Assembly: GCA_945901965.1 (NCBI GenBank)
Contig: CAMDMN010000174.1
Location: forward strand, 1-5,241
Direction: 5' to 3'
DNA from: Legionella genomosp. 1
GTDB taxonomy: Bacteria; Pseudomonadota; Gammaproteobacteria; Legionellales; Legionellaceae
DNA: 5,241 nt
This document shows positions 1 through 5,241 of this stretch, piece after piece. Under the pieces are notes generated by a model, which was not told the DNA's origin, ran no database searches, and was given only the letters and a program-made list of their open reading frames with translations. A program made the position numbers and the translations under genes. Each line of letters starts with the position of its first letter. Position 1 is the stretch's first letter.

Positions 1-51
1 TGATTTTAATCGCACAAATTAACGTTAAATTGAATTTATAGAGACCATTTT

Positions 52-85
52 TGACAAAGACTTTTGTCAGGTAAATATCACCTGA
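52..85. repeat. Two overlapping inverted repeats upstream of the receiver gene
   Basis: TGACAAA at 52-58 is repeated inverted as TTTGTCA at 63-69 with a 4-nt spacer. TCAGGT at 67-72 is repeated inverted as ACCTGA at 80-85 with a 7-nt spacer. Both repeats are perfect and share the three bases 67-69. The first one covers most of an exact TTGACA (51-56). They could be regulator binding sites or, if transcribed, two stems that cannot form at the same time. No known operator consensus was recognised. Confidence 0.5.
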
Positions 86-88
86 ATG

Positions 89-114
89 TTGTAAATTTTA
101 TTTCATACTATAAT
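89..114 (+). promoter_or_regulatory. Candidate sigma70 promoter of the receiver gene
   Basis: The hexamer at 109-114 is an exact TATAAT and would place a transcript start near 121, giving a short leader before the ATG at 147. The -35 is poor: TTGTAA at 89-94 is only 14 bp away, and the 17-bp position reads ATGTTG. A second possible promoter lies upstream, with an exact TTGACA at 51-56 but only a weak -10 (AAATAT, 73-78). Which one is used cannot be decided from sequence. Confidence 0.4.
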
Positions 115-146
115 TAAAGTGTAATTTTTATAAATGGAGAGACACT

Positions 147-533
147 ATGGATGGTAAATATTCTGTTTTATTAGTCGAAGATAATTATATAGCTATGATG
201 ACCGAAAAAGCGATGCTTGAACATTTGAATTGCGAGGTTGTTTGTGCCCAGGATGGAAAAGAAGCTATAGATGCGGCGACTGTGGGGCAATATGAATTAA
301 TTTTAATGGATATTGGATTACCCAATATTGATGGCATTGAGGCAAGCCAAAAAATCAGGGATTTAGGCATTAAAACAGCAAATGGATCTTCTGTGCCTAT
401 TGTAGCGGTTACAGGAAATAATGATCCTCTGCAACGAGATAAATGTTTTAAAGTAGGAATGAATGATGTTATTGGTAAACCACTTACATTAGAAATAGCC
501 CAGGAAATTTTAACAAATCACATTCATAAATAG
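147..533 (+). CDS. Single-domain response regulator (CheY-like receiver)
   Basis: A 128-residue protein consisting only of a phosphoacceptor receiver domain, with no DNA-binding or enzymatic output domain. The hallmark residues are present: the acidic pair E11-D12 in LLVEDN, phosphoacceptor D55 in LILMDIGLP, the switch threonine T89 in VAVTG, and K111 in GKPLT. The run VPIVAVTGN followed by KCFKVGMNDVIGKPL resembles receiver domains fused to hybrid histidine kinases more than chemotaxis CheY. It is therefore likely a cytoplasmic phosphotransfer intermediate or protein-contact regulator (inference). The start at 147 is supported by GGAGAG at 136-141, 5 nt upstream. A consensus TATAAT lies at 109-114. 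The gene ends 4 bp from the convergent sensor kinase gene, its likely partner. The family call is firm; partner and target are unknown. Confidence 0.93.
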   Translation: MDGKYSVLLVEDNYIAMMTEKAMLEHLNCEVVCAQDGKEAIDAATVGQYELILMDIGLPNIDGIEASQKIRDLGIKTANGSSVPIVAVTGNNDPLQRDKCFKVGMNDVIGKPLTLEIAQEILTNHIHK

Positions 534-537
534 TAAG

Positions 538-1620
538 CTAATATTTAACAGGTAATGTTAATGTAAATATTGAGCCTTTGCCAAGCTCAGATTTTACTGT
601 AATTTTTCCATGCAGTGCTGTGGCATCAATCTTTGAAATATAAAGCCCAAGACCCATTCCTTTGAATTCCTCTCCATATTTATTTGAACGAGATAATTTA
701 GTAAATTTCTCAAAAATATATTCTAATTGATTAGTTGGTATGCCAATACCGGTATCTATTATACTAATTACAAATGAGTTTTTATTGCGTGTAACATTAA
801 CAGTAACACTACCCATTTCTGTAAAATTAACGGCATTACCAATTAGACTGATTAAAATTAAATGCAGTTTTAAATTATCTGTTGCGATTGGTCCTGTTTC
901 TTCTCGTGATGGGGAATTAATATAAAATTTTAATTTTTTAATATGTATTGTAGCCAACAATAGATCTTTTATTTTTTCCAACTCATCCTGGATAAAAAAA
1001 GTTTCTATTTTAAGCTGTTGATGAGTCGCAAGTGCATCAAAAATTCGATTGTGAATAGCCTCCCATTTCCCGCAGCTTTTTACCATTATCTCCAGCCAAT
1101 TTTTTATTTCCGGATATTTATCCTTGTAAAGTGAATGGAGTAAATTGGCAATGCCCCCAATTCCTGAAAATGGTGTCCTAAGATCATGTTCCATATTGCT
1201 AATAAAATCATTTTTGGCCATTTCAGCTTTTTTACGTGCTGTTATGTCTTTTGATATACCTATCAAACCTATTATTTTTCCATTATCATCATATAGCGGG
1301 CTTTTTACAGATTCAAAAATTGCAGTTTCGCCATTTGGTAGTAAAATTTGCTCCTCAATTGGGTGAGCTTCATCTATGATAAGCTCACCAGATATGACCT
1401 GTTTATCAATGTTTCGTAATTTGGTTGCTTCCTTTTTTTTTAATAAATCAAAATCTGTTTTACCTATTATTTCATTAGGTGTTGAAAAACCAATTATTTT
1501 TGCCTGTGACTCATTACATCCAAGGTAAACACCATCAATATCTTTGCAATAAACCAAGCCAGGCATTTTTGAAATAACTTTTTCTAAAAAAATAATTCTA
1601 TCCTGAATATTTTTATTCAT
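538..1620 (-). CDS. Soluble PAS-domain sensor histidine kinase
   Basis: A 360-residue kinase with no membrane segment or signal peptide, so it is probably cytoplasmic. An N-terminal PAS domain (about residues 10-125) has VYCKDIDGVYLGCN and IIGKTDFDLL and ends in a PAC-like segment, GLIGISKDITARKKAE. The HisKA domain starts near 135 with phosphoacceptor H145 in EHDLRTPFSG. D146 and T149 fit the D/ExxT/N motif of kinases that are also phosphatases. The HATPase domain (about 245-358) shows the N box (N262 in GNAVNFT), G1 box DTGIGIP (289-295), F box YIFEKF and G2 box GMGLGL (321-326), so it appears catalytically complete. The EHDLRTPFSG variant is typical of Legionella kinases as I recall them. 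There is no attached receiver; the separate receiver gene at 147-533 converges on it. The start has a weak SD (GGAA, read from the minus strand in 1623-1628). The PAS ligand is unknown. Confidence 0.93.
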   Translation of the reverse strand: MNKNIQDRIIFLEKVISKMPGLVYCKDIDGVYLGCNESQAKIIGFSTPNEIIGKTDFDLLKKKEATKLRNIDKQVISGELIIDEAHPIEEQILLPNGETAIFESVKSPLYDDNGKIIGLIGISKDITARKKAEMAKNDFISNMEHDLRTPFSGIGGIANLLHSLYKDKYPEIKNWLEIMVKSCGKWEAIHNRIFDALATHQQLKIETFFIQDELEKIKDLLLATIHIKKLKFYINSPSREETGPIATDNLKLHLILISLIGNAVNFTEMGSVTVNVTRNKNSFVISIIDTGIGIPTNQLEYIFEKFTKLSRSNKYGEEFKGMGLGLYISKIDATALHGKITVKSELGKGSIFTLTLPVKY

Positions 1621-1726
1621 GCTTTTCCGGCATTGCCTAGTTTTAATATATCTGATGGTTTAGCTTAAACTCTAGCAAATGTAAGATGAATAGTCAGCTT
1701 AATTTAACAAGCCTGAAAAATGTTTT

Positions 1727-1951
1727 TTAATCAATATCCTCCAGCCAGCTGGATCTAAGATTTACTTCAATCCAATCATTAATTGTTTCAGTATGCCAAG
1801 CCAAAGTAGTACCATTTAACTTAACAGGAGCAGGAAATTTTCCATCCATCCACCAGCGTCTTAAGGTTAGTCTGTTTCTACCAATGATCTTTTCAAGGTC
1901 ATTAATAAAAAGAACGCGCTGTGATAAATTATTTATTTTTATATTATTCAT
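1727..1951 (-). CDS. AlpA/excisionase-like small DNA-binding protein
   Basis: A 74-residue protein with the layout of the AlpA/MerR-like winged-helix family. A predicted helix-turn-helix (about 14-36) contains NDLEKIIGRNRLTLRRW, followed by the family signature GKFPAPVKL (37-45) and a wing ending in LAWHTETINDW (50-60). AlpA-type proteins act as transcription factors for integrase genes or as excision factors of prophages and integrative elements. No integrase or attachment site lies in this window, so the role here is open: a relic of a mobile element, or a recruited local regulator. The start is supported by AGGA (minus strand, 1959-1962) 7 nt before the ATG. It is transcribed away from the XRE-led operon and shares its intergenic region. 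No convincing terminator follows it before the kinase gene, so read-through from it into the kinase, which lies downstream on the same strand, is possible. Confidence 0.8.
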   Translation of the reverse strand: MNNIKINNLSQRVLFINDLEKIIGRNRLTLRRWWMDGKFPAPVKLNGTTLAWHTETINDWIEVNLRSSWLEDID

Positions 1952-1961
1952 GCTTACATCC

Positions 1962-2089
1962 TATGTACATATTTAACAAAACTATGAGCGAATGGATTAT
2001 TAATCCTTGCGATTTATTTAACATTTCCAACATCAATCGAAACAAATATTAATACAATGTTAATATAGTTATCAATTACTATTTTAGTA
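1962..2089. promoter_or_regulatory. Palindrome-rich divergent control region
   Basis: Four inverted repeats lie between the AlpA-like gene and the XRE operon. TATGTACATA (1962-1971) is a perfect 10-bp palindrome sharing one base with the AlpA-like gene's SD. GGATTA-T-TAATCC (1994-2006) has perfect 6-bp arms and is one of the few G/C-containing symmetric sites in the gap. ATATTAA-N7-TTAATAT spans 2046-2066. TACTA-TTT-TAGTA spans 2077-2089. Because both flanking genes encode DNA-binding proteins, some of these are plausible operators. In DNA this AT-rich, some symmetry is expected by chance. No clear -35/-10 pair was found for either gene. Confidence 0.4.
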
Positions 2090-2102
2090 GTTATACCAAC
2101 AA

Positions 2103-2142
2103 TATATGATATGATAGTGAATGATATTGAATTATATGATAT
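2103..2142 (+). repeat. ATGATAT heptamers at 15-bp intervals
   Basis: ATGATAT occurs at 2106-2112, 2121-2127 and 2136-2142, exactly 15 bp apart, and the near-copy ATGATAG lies at 2111-2117. The outer two copies extend to the identical 10-mer TATATGATAT (2103-2112 and 2133-2142), 30 bp apart, about three helical turns. The array ends 36 bp before the XRE start codon and contains -10-like TATGAT hexamers at 2105, 2110 and 2135. This suggests an autoregulatory operator overlapping the operon promoter. Low sequence complexity is the main caveat. Confidence 0.45.
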
Positions 2143-2178
2143 ATTTTTTAAAAACTTTAATAATAAAAGGATAAAATC

Positions 2179-2670
2179 ATGCCTACTAGTCCCTATGACT
2201 CGTTTGCTAATCGCCTAATTCAGACTTTAAAAGATAAAGGGCATTCTGCATCACGTTCACCAAGTGGCATTTGCATTAAAACACTAGCCCAATTTACTGG
2301 TGCGTCAGAACAAATTTGCCGCAGGTATATTCGCGGTGATGCCTTGCCTGATTATGAAAAAGTGAAGCAACTGTCGGCGCATCTGCAAGTTAATCCAGGT
2401 TGGTTACTGTTTGGAGACGATCCTCATGCAAGAAAATTAAAAAATGACAGTGATGAAACCATACTTCACTACATACTAAAGAAAAGCCATCACTTATACC
2501 CAATCTCACAGAACAATAATGACGAATACGCTGACTTTGTGTTAGAATTAATCAAGGAGGTGCGTTCAATCGACACTTCGGAAAATAATTTACTAAAAAT
2601 CATTGACTTAGCCATCGGATCTATTTCTTCCTATGAAGAAAAAAGAGGTAAGCAGAGTCATGCTGTTTGA
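2179..2670 (+). CDS. XRE-family (phage repressor-like) transcriptional regulator
   Basis: A 163-residue protein with an N-terminal Cro/CI-type helix-turn-helix at about 30-80. IKTLAQFTGAS forms the first HTH helix, EQICRRYIRGDALP covers the recognition helix and turn, and the domain closes with NPGWLLFGDD, a motif common in phage-repressor-like XRE proteins. The C-terminal half (about 90-155) looks helical, carries no LexA/CI-type protease signature, and may serve for dimerisation or partner contact. The start is supported by AAAGGA at 2166-2171, 7 nt before the ATG. It is the first gene of an apparent four-gene operon and its last codons overlap the next gene, so it is the likely local and self regulator, perhaps through the ATGATAT repeats at 2103-2142 (inference). 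Activator or repressor activity cannot be told from sequence. Confidence 0.88.
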   Translation: MPTSPYDSFANRLIQTLKDKGHSASRSPSGICIKTLAQFTGASEQICRRYIRGDALPDYEKVKQLSAHLQVNPGWLLFGDDPHARKLKNDSDETILHYILKKSHHLYPISQNNNDEYADFVLELIKEVRSIDTSENNLLKIIDLAIGSISSYEEKRGKQSHAV

Positions 2671-3259
2671 GATGTTGCGTTATATGGATGTACCTGTTAT
2701 TGAAATAAAGCTTCACCCTCGAGCCAAGGATTTTCTTTTTGAGCACTATGTGTCATTAAGCAAAATATTTTCAAATGTCTTAGGACTATTTGAAACAGAC
2801 TATCTTTCTATTGCCCTAATCAATCAGGCAGATCAACTATTTATTCTGTCTTCCAACCCATCTATTGAACAAAATTTAATAGAAAAAGAGCTATGGCAAT
2901 ATGACGGAAGCTACCAGTCAGACTTTATTTTTCAGGATCAACCCAGCTTGTGGTCAGAGTTGTATCATCCTCAATACACAAACCAATTAAAACAATACAA
3001 ACAAGAAAATTTAAGTTTAGTTACAGGTATAAGCATACCCACTAATATTGACCTATATAGAGCCGTATTTTTATTTGGATTTAAATCTATTCAGCCATTA
3101 ATTCAACAAAAAACAAGTAGTCAATGTAAAAAATTATTGGCTATAGGAAAATACTGCTTAAATGAAATCAGAGCAAAAATTCCTTTTCCTGATCAGCAGA
3201 AACACGTTACAAACAAACCTAAATTAACATTAATCATTAATAATGAGGACAACTTATGA
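2660..3259 (+). CDS. Uncharacterised protein, possible ligand-sensing domain
   Basis: A 199-residue soluble protein that I do not recognise with certainty. It has no membrane segment, signal peptide, HTH or catalytic motif. The core (about 25-160 from this start) alternates predicted strands and helices: DYLSIALINQADQLFILSS, then an aromatic region with WSELYHP, then GISIPTNI and YRAVFLFGFKS. This pattern resembles PAS/GAF-like sensory domains and the N-terminal sensor part of LuxR-type regulators, but without the DNA-binding end; this is a weak resemblance. The frame is open from an ATG at 2633, but that one lacks a Shine-Dalgarno. The ATG at 2660 has GAGG at 2645-2648 (11 nt spacer) and overlaps the XRE gene by 11 bp, so I chose it. 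Its stop overlaps the next start as ATGA (3256-3259). The tight coupling suggests it works with the XRE regulator or the deformylase. Confidence 0.75.
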   Translation: MLFEMLRYMDVPVIEIKLHPRAKDFLFEHYVSLSKIFSNVLGLFETDYLSIALINQADQLFILSSNPSIEQNLIEKELWQYDGSYQSDFIFQDQPSLWSELYHPQYTNQLKQYKQENLSLVTGISIPTNIDLYRAVFLFGFKSIQPLIQQKTSSQCKKLLAIGKYCLNEIRAKIPFPDQQKHVTNKPKLTLIINNEDNL

Positions 3260-3771
3260 ATACACTTCTGGAGAAAAATAATCCTATTTTAAGGCAAGTT
3301 GCAGAACCAGTAGAAGAGTCCGAATTTAAAAGCTCATGGTTAAAAAAATTGATTGATACCATGCTTGCAATTATGGCAGAAAAAGGCGCTGTCGGAGTAG
3401 CTGCACCACAAATAGGAGTTAGCAAAAGAGTAATCGTATTTGGAACAAATCATAGCAAACGACGCAACCCAGAGCACCCAATAGAAGACACCATATTAAT
3501 TAATCCTGCATTGAAAATATTATCTGAAGAAATTCAAACAGATTATGAAGGTTGTTTAAATTGTGGTGAGCTAATGGGAGAGGTACCAAGAGCCATGGAA
3601 ATTGAATACAGTGGTTTCGATCTGGATGGGAAAAAAGTGGTTAAGAAAGCATCAGGATTAGAAGCACGCATTCTCCAACACGAGATAGATCACCTTAACG
3701 GCTTTTTGTTTTTTGATCATGTTGAAGATGAAGAGACACTGACTACGATGAGCGCGTTACAAAAAAAATAG
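3256..3771 (+). CDS. def: Peptide deformylase-like metalloenzyme, divergent paralogue
   Basis: A 171-residue protein of the peptide deformylase family, which removes the N-formyl group from new proteins using a metal ion. Motif 1 is GVAAPQIG (47-54, with Q52). Motif 2 is E98-G-C100-L-N102, against the usual EGCLS. Motif 3 is QHEIDHL (141-147), giving metal ligands H142 and H146 and catalytic E143; C100 is the third ligand. The metal site is therefore intact, but the serine of motif 2 is asparagine and the next residues, CGELMGEVPR, differ from the SVPGLRGVVPR-like loop of related deformylases. The length is normal. GAGG at 3245-3248 lies 7 nt before the ATG, which overlaps the preceding stop (ATGA), so translation is probably coupled. 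Housekeeping def genes usually sit beside fmt; this one lies between a putative sensor and a transporter, suggesting an accessory enzyme with changed substrate or inhibitor preference (inference). Confidence 0.92.
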   Translation: MNTLLEKNNPILRQVAEPVEESEFKSSWLKKLIDTMLAIMAEKGAVGVAAPQIGVSKRVIVFGTNHSKRRNPEHPIEDTILINPALKILSEEIQTDYEGCLNCGELMGEVPRAMEIEYSGFDLDGKKVVKKASGLEARILQHEIDHLNGFLFFDHVEDEETLTTMSALQKK

Positions 3772-3781
3772 GATAATCCTC

Positions 3782-5068
3782 ATGAAGCACAGCACTCGAA
3801 TTATTTTAGCAGGAACATTAGGAAATCTGATCGAGTCTTTTGACATGGCTATCTGTGGTTTATTGTCTGTCTATTTAGCTAAATATTTAATTGGCAACGA
3901 ATCCAAAGGATTATTCATAGTATTTTTAACATTCTTTGCTGGATATATAGCCAGGCCAATAGGTGCCATGTTTATGGGTATGCTTTCTGATCTATATGGT
4001 AGAAAGATCATCCTTGCCGGATCTATTCTTGCTATGGGCATTTCTACAAGTTTAATTGGCTTCCTACCATCTCACGGTACAATAGGGATGGCATCTGTAT
4101 TTCTTTTACTACTGCTAAGAATAATACAAAGCTTTTCCAGTGGCGCAGAATACTTAAATTCCTCTGCATATCTTATTGAAAATGCTGAGAAATCAAAAAA
4201 AGGCTTTTCCGGAAGCTGGGCATCTTTTGGCGCGATGTCGGGGATACTCATTGCTTCTCTGGTAGCTCTTGCTGTTACATATTTCACAAAGAACTACCCA
4301 GAGCTTGATTGGTTTATCTGGCGCGTGCCCTTTATGCTTGCACTCTTCGGTTCGTCTATTGGTTTATATATACGCTTGTGTATTCCTGAAAGCATGGAAT
4401 ACGTCATGTACTATGCTGATAGACCAAAACCTAAAGCAAAGAATTTATTTAGTGAATCCTATCAATATATTAAAGAAAACAAGATGCAATCACTCTATGT
4501 TTTTATTTTAAGTTCTTTGGGTGTAACTACTACGTTCCAGATTTATATTTATGGCCCTATGCAAGCTCATATATATGGAAATTTTAGCGATCATGAAATC
4601 ATTATATCTAACATTATTTCATTGCTTGTTCTTCTATGTGTATTTCCTCTAGTTGGCAAGTTATCTGATAGAATAAATAAAGAAAAAATTGTGGTTGCGG
4701 CAAGCCTTGGCTTCTTAATTCTATCACAACCATTTTTCTATTTTTTATCACACGGTGATATTCATCAACTAGTCCTTAGCCAAGCCTTAATTGCTATCCC
4801 AGCTGGAGCTTATTATGCAACAGTACCAGTGATATTGACTGAAATATTTCCAATTCAATTGCGATGCACCATTCTATCTTTCCTATATTCAATTGCAGCC
4901 AGTCTCTCTGCTGGATTAGCCCCATTATTATCACTAATTTTAGTGAAAAAAACCCAAATTTCTGTATCACCTTCGATATTGATGATAATTTTAGTTATTT
5001 CTACTTGGGGAGTTATAGGATTTAAAAGGAACAAATGTAAACTATATAATGCTATCCCCTCCAGTTAA
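3782..5068 (+). CDS. MFS transporter, ProP/metabolite:H+ symporter type
   Basis: A 428-residue inner-membrane protein with about 12 hydrophobic segments (near 8-35, 45-66, 76-95, 103-122, 144-168, 178-200, 236-258, 271-292, 303-322, 328-350, 363-388 and 398-414). TM1 has N15, E18 and D21, matching the GNxxExxD pattern of the ProP/MHS family. The loop 2-3 signature is GMLSDLYGRK (66-75), with a second copy VGKLSDR at 291-297. RIIQSFSSGAE lies in TM4, IRLCIPES follows TM6, and TEIFPIQLR precedes TM11. Family members couple H+ (or ion) movement to uptake of small acids, betaines or proline; the substrate here cannot be read from sequence. It lacks the C-terminal coiled coil of E. coli ProP. The gene starts 10 nt after the deformylase gene, with AGGA (3770-3773) overlapping that gene's stop and 8 nt before the ATG, so it is the last gene of the operon. 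Confidence 0.92.
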   Translation: MKHSTRIILAGTLGNLIESFDMAICGLLSVYLAKYLIGNESKGLFIVFLTFFAGYIARPIGAMFMGMLSDLYGRKIILAGSILAMGISTSLIGFLPSHGTIGMASVFLLLLLRIIQSFSSGAEYLNSSAYLIENAEKSKKGFSGSWASFGAMSGILIASLVALAVTYFTKNYPELDWFIWRVPFMLALFGSSIGLYIRLCIPESMEYVMYYADRPKPKAKNLFSESYQYIKENKMQSLYVFILSSLGVTTTFQIYIYGPMQAHIYGNFSDHEIIISNIISLLVLLCVFPLVGKLSDRINKEKIVVAASLGFLILSQPFFYFLSHGDIHQLVLSQALIAIPAGAYYATVPVILTEIFPIQLRCTILSFLYSIAASLSAGLAPLLSLILVKKTQISVSPSILMIILVISTWGVIGFKRNKCKLYNAIPSS

Positions 5069-5098
5069 AATGATTGAGATTAGAAAAATAAAATATAT

Positions 5099-5241
5099 TT
5101 ATCTGAATAAGAATTTCTTAAAATCATTTTGATAAGCACTACAAATTGAATCGGCATTAGACTGAATAATATTCAATCTTTTATTACCATATTTATGGGG
5201 ATTAACATCCAATAAATCCTTGCACTCACTCTGAAGTTTTT
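5099..5241 (-). CDS. Partial hypothetical protein, C-terminal end only
   Basis: The last 46 codons of a minus-strand reading frame, running open from the window edge to a TAA at 5099-5101. The peptide is hydrophilic, begins KLQSECKDLLDVNPHKYGNK and ends FKKFLFR. Its composition looks like normal coding sequence, probably a helical soluble protein, but no family is recognisable from this fragment. It converges on the transporter gene with 30 bp between the two stop codons and no recognisable terminator in between. It could be a chance open frame; the absence of stops over 46 codons in AT-rich DNA and the protein-like composition favour a real gene. Confidence 0.5.
   Translation of the reverse strand, partial: KLQSECKDLLDVNPHKYGNKRLNIIQSNADSICSAYQNDFKKFLFR

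Noticed and set aside
540..571. AATATTTA/TAAATATT and nested TTAACA/TGTTAA inverted repeats at the receiver-kinase junction as a bidirectional terminator
   Set aside because: The stems are almost pure A/T, would be weak, and have no following U-tract. The sequence also encodes the kinase C-terminus.
740..1366. Plus-strand open frames within the kinase gene
   Set aside because: They lie antisense to a clear kinase domain sequence, have no ribosome binding site or recognisable family, and read as shadows.
1695..1727. CAGCTT/AAGCCTG hairpin plus A and T runs after the AlpA-like gene as an intrinsic terminator
   Set aside because: The stem has a bulge and only about six pairs, and no proper T-tract follows it in the minus-strand direction.
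2633..2659. Upstream ATG at 2633 as start of the putative sensor gene, adding MKKKEVSRV
   Set aside because: No Shine-Dalgarno precedes it and it would lie deeper inside the XRE gene. The ATG at 2660 follows AGAGG and gives a typical short overlap.
4072..4511. Open frames overlapping the transporter on both strands
   Set aside because: They overlap conserved transporter segments and have no protein-like motifs.
5067..5130. AAAATGATT/AATCATTTT pair and ATAAA/TTTAT hairpin after the transporter as terminators
   Set aside because: The first has a 46-nt loop and the second is five A/T pairs only. Neither is credible as an intrinsic terminator.
1..5241. tRNA, rRNA, CRISPR array, insertion sequence or riboswitch
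   Set aside because: No cloverleaf, regular spacer-repeat array, transposase motif, terminal inverted repeat or known aptamer core was seen on either strand.

Overview
The window is AT-rich, tightly packed bacterial DNA, most likely from Legionella or a close relative in the Legionellales. The main pointer is the histidine kinase. Its phosphoacceptor motif reads EHDLRTPFSG rather than the usual SHELRTP, a variant I associate with Legionella PAS kinases. The low GC and the XRE-like regulator with a PGWLLFG motif fit this, but the genus is an inference. No rRNA, tRNA, CRISPR array, transposase or integrase is visible.

Left part (1-1620): a two-component pair in convergent, tail-to-tail arrangement. 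A single-domain CheY-like receiver protein (147-533, +) ends 4 bp from the end of a soluble PAS-HisKA-HATPase sensor kinase (538-1620, -). The receiver resembles the output end of a hybrid kinase, so the two may be a split hybrid phosphorelay. The receiver has no DNA-binding domain and would act by protein contact or phosphotransfer.

Middle part (1621-2178): a small AlpA/excisionase-like winged-helix protein (1727-1951, -) is divergent from the operon that follows. The 227-bp gap between them (1952-2178) is rich in palindromes and holds three ATGATAT heptamers spaced exactly 15 bp apart. These are candidate operators for the two flanking DNA-binding proteins.

Right part (2179-5068): four co-directional, overlapping or closely spaced genes that read as one operon. 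They are an XRE-family regulator; an unrecognised roughly 199-residue protein that may be a ligand-sensing domain; a peptide deformylase-like metalloenzyme with an altered motif 2 (EGCLN) and a diverged following loop; and a 12-TM major facilitator of the ProP/metabolite:H+ symporter family. The deformylase is not next to fmt (none lies in this window), so it looks like an accessory paralogue. The group could be a regulated small-molecule handling or inhibitor-response module. This functional link is inferred from gene order only.

Right edge (5099-5241): the C-terminal 46 codons of a minus-strand gene cut by the window end, convergent with the transporter.
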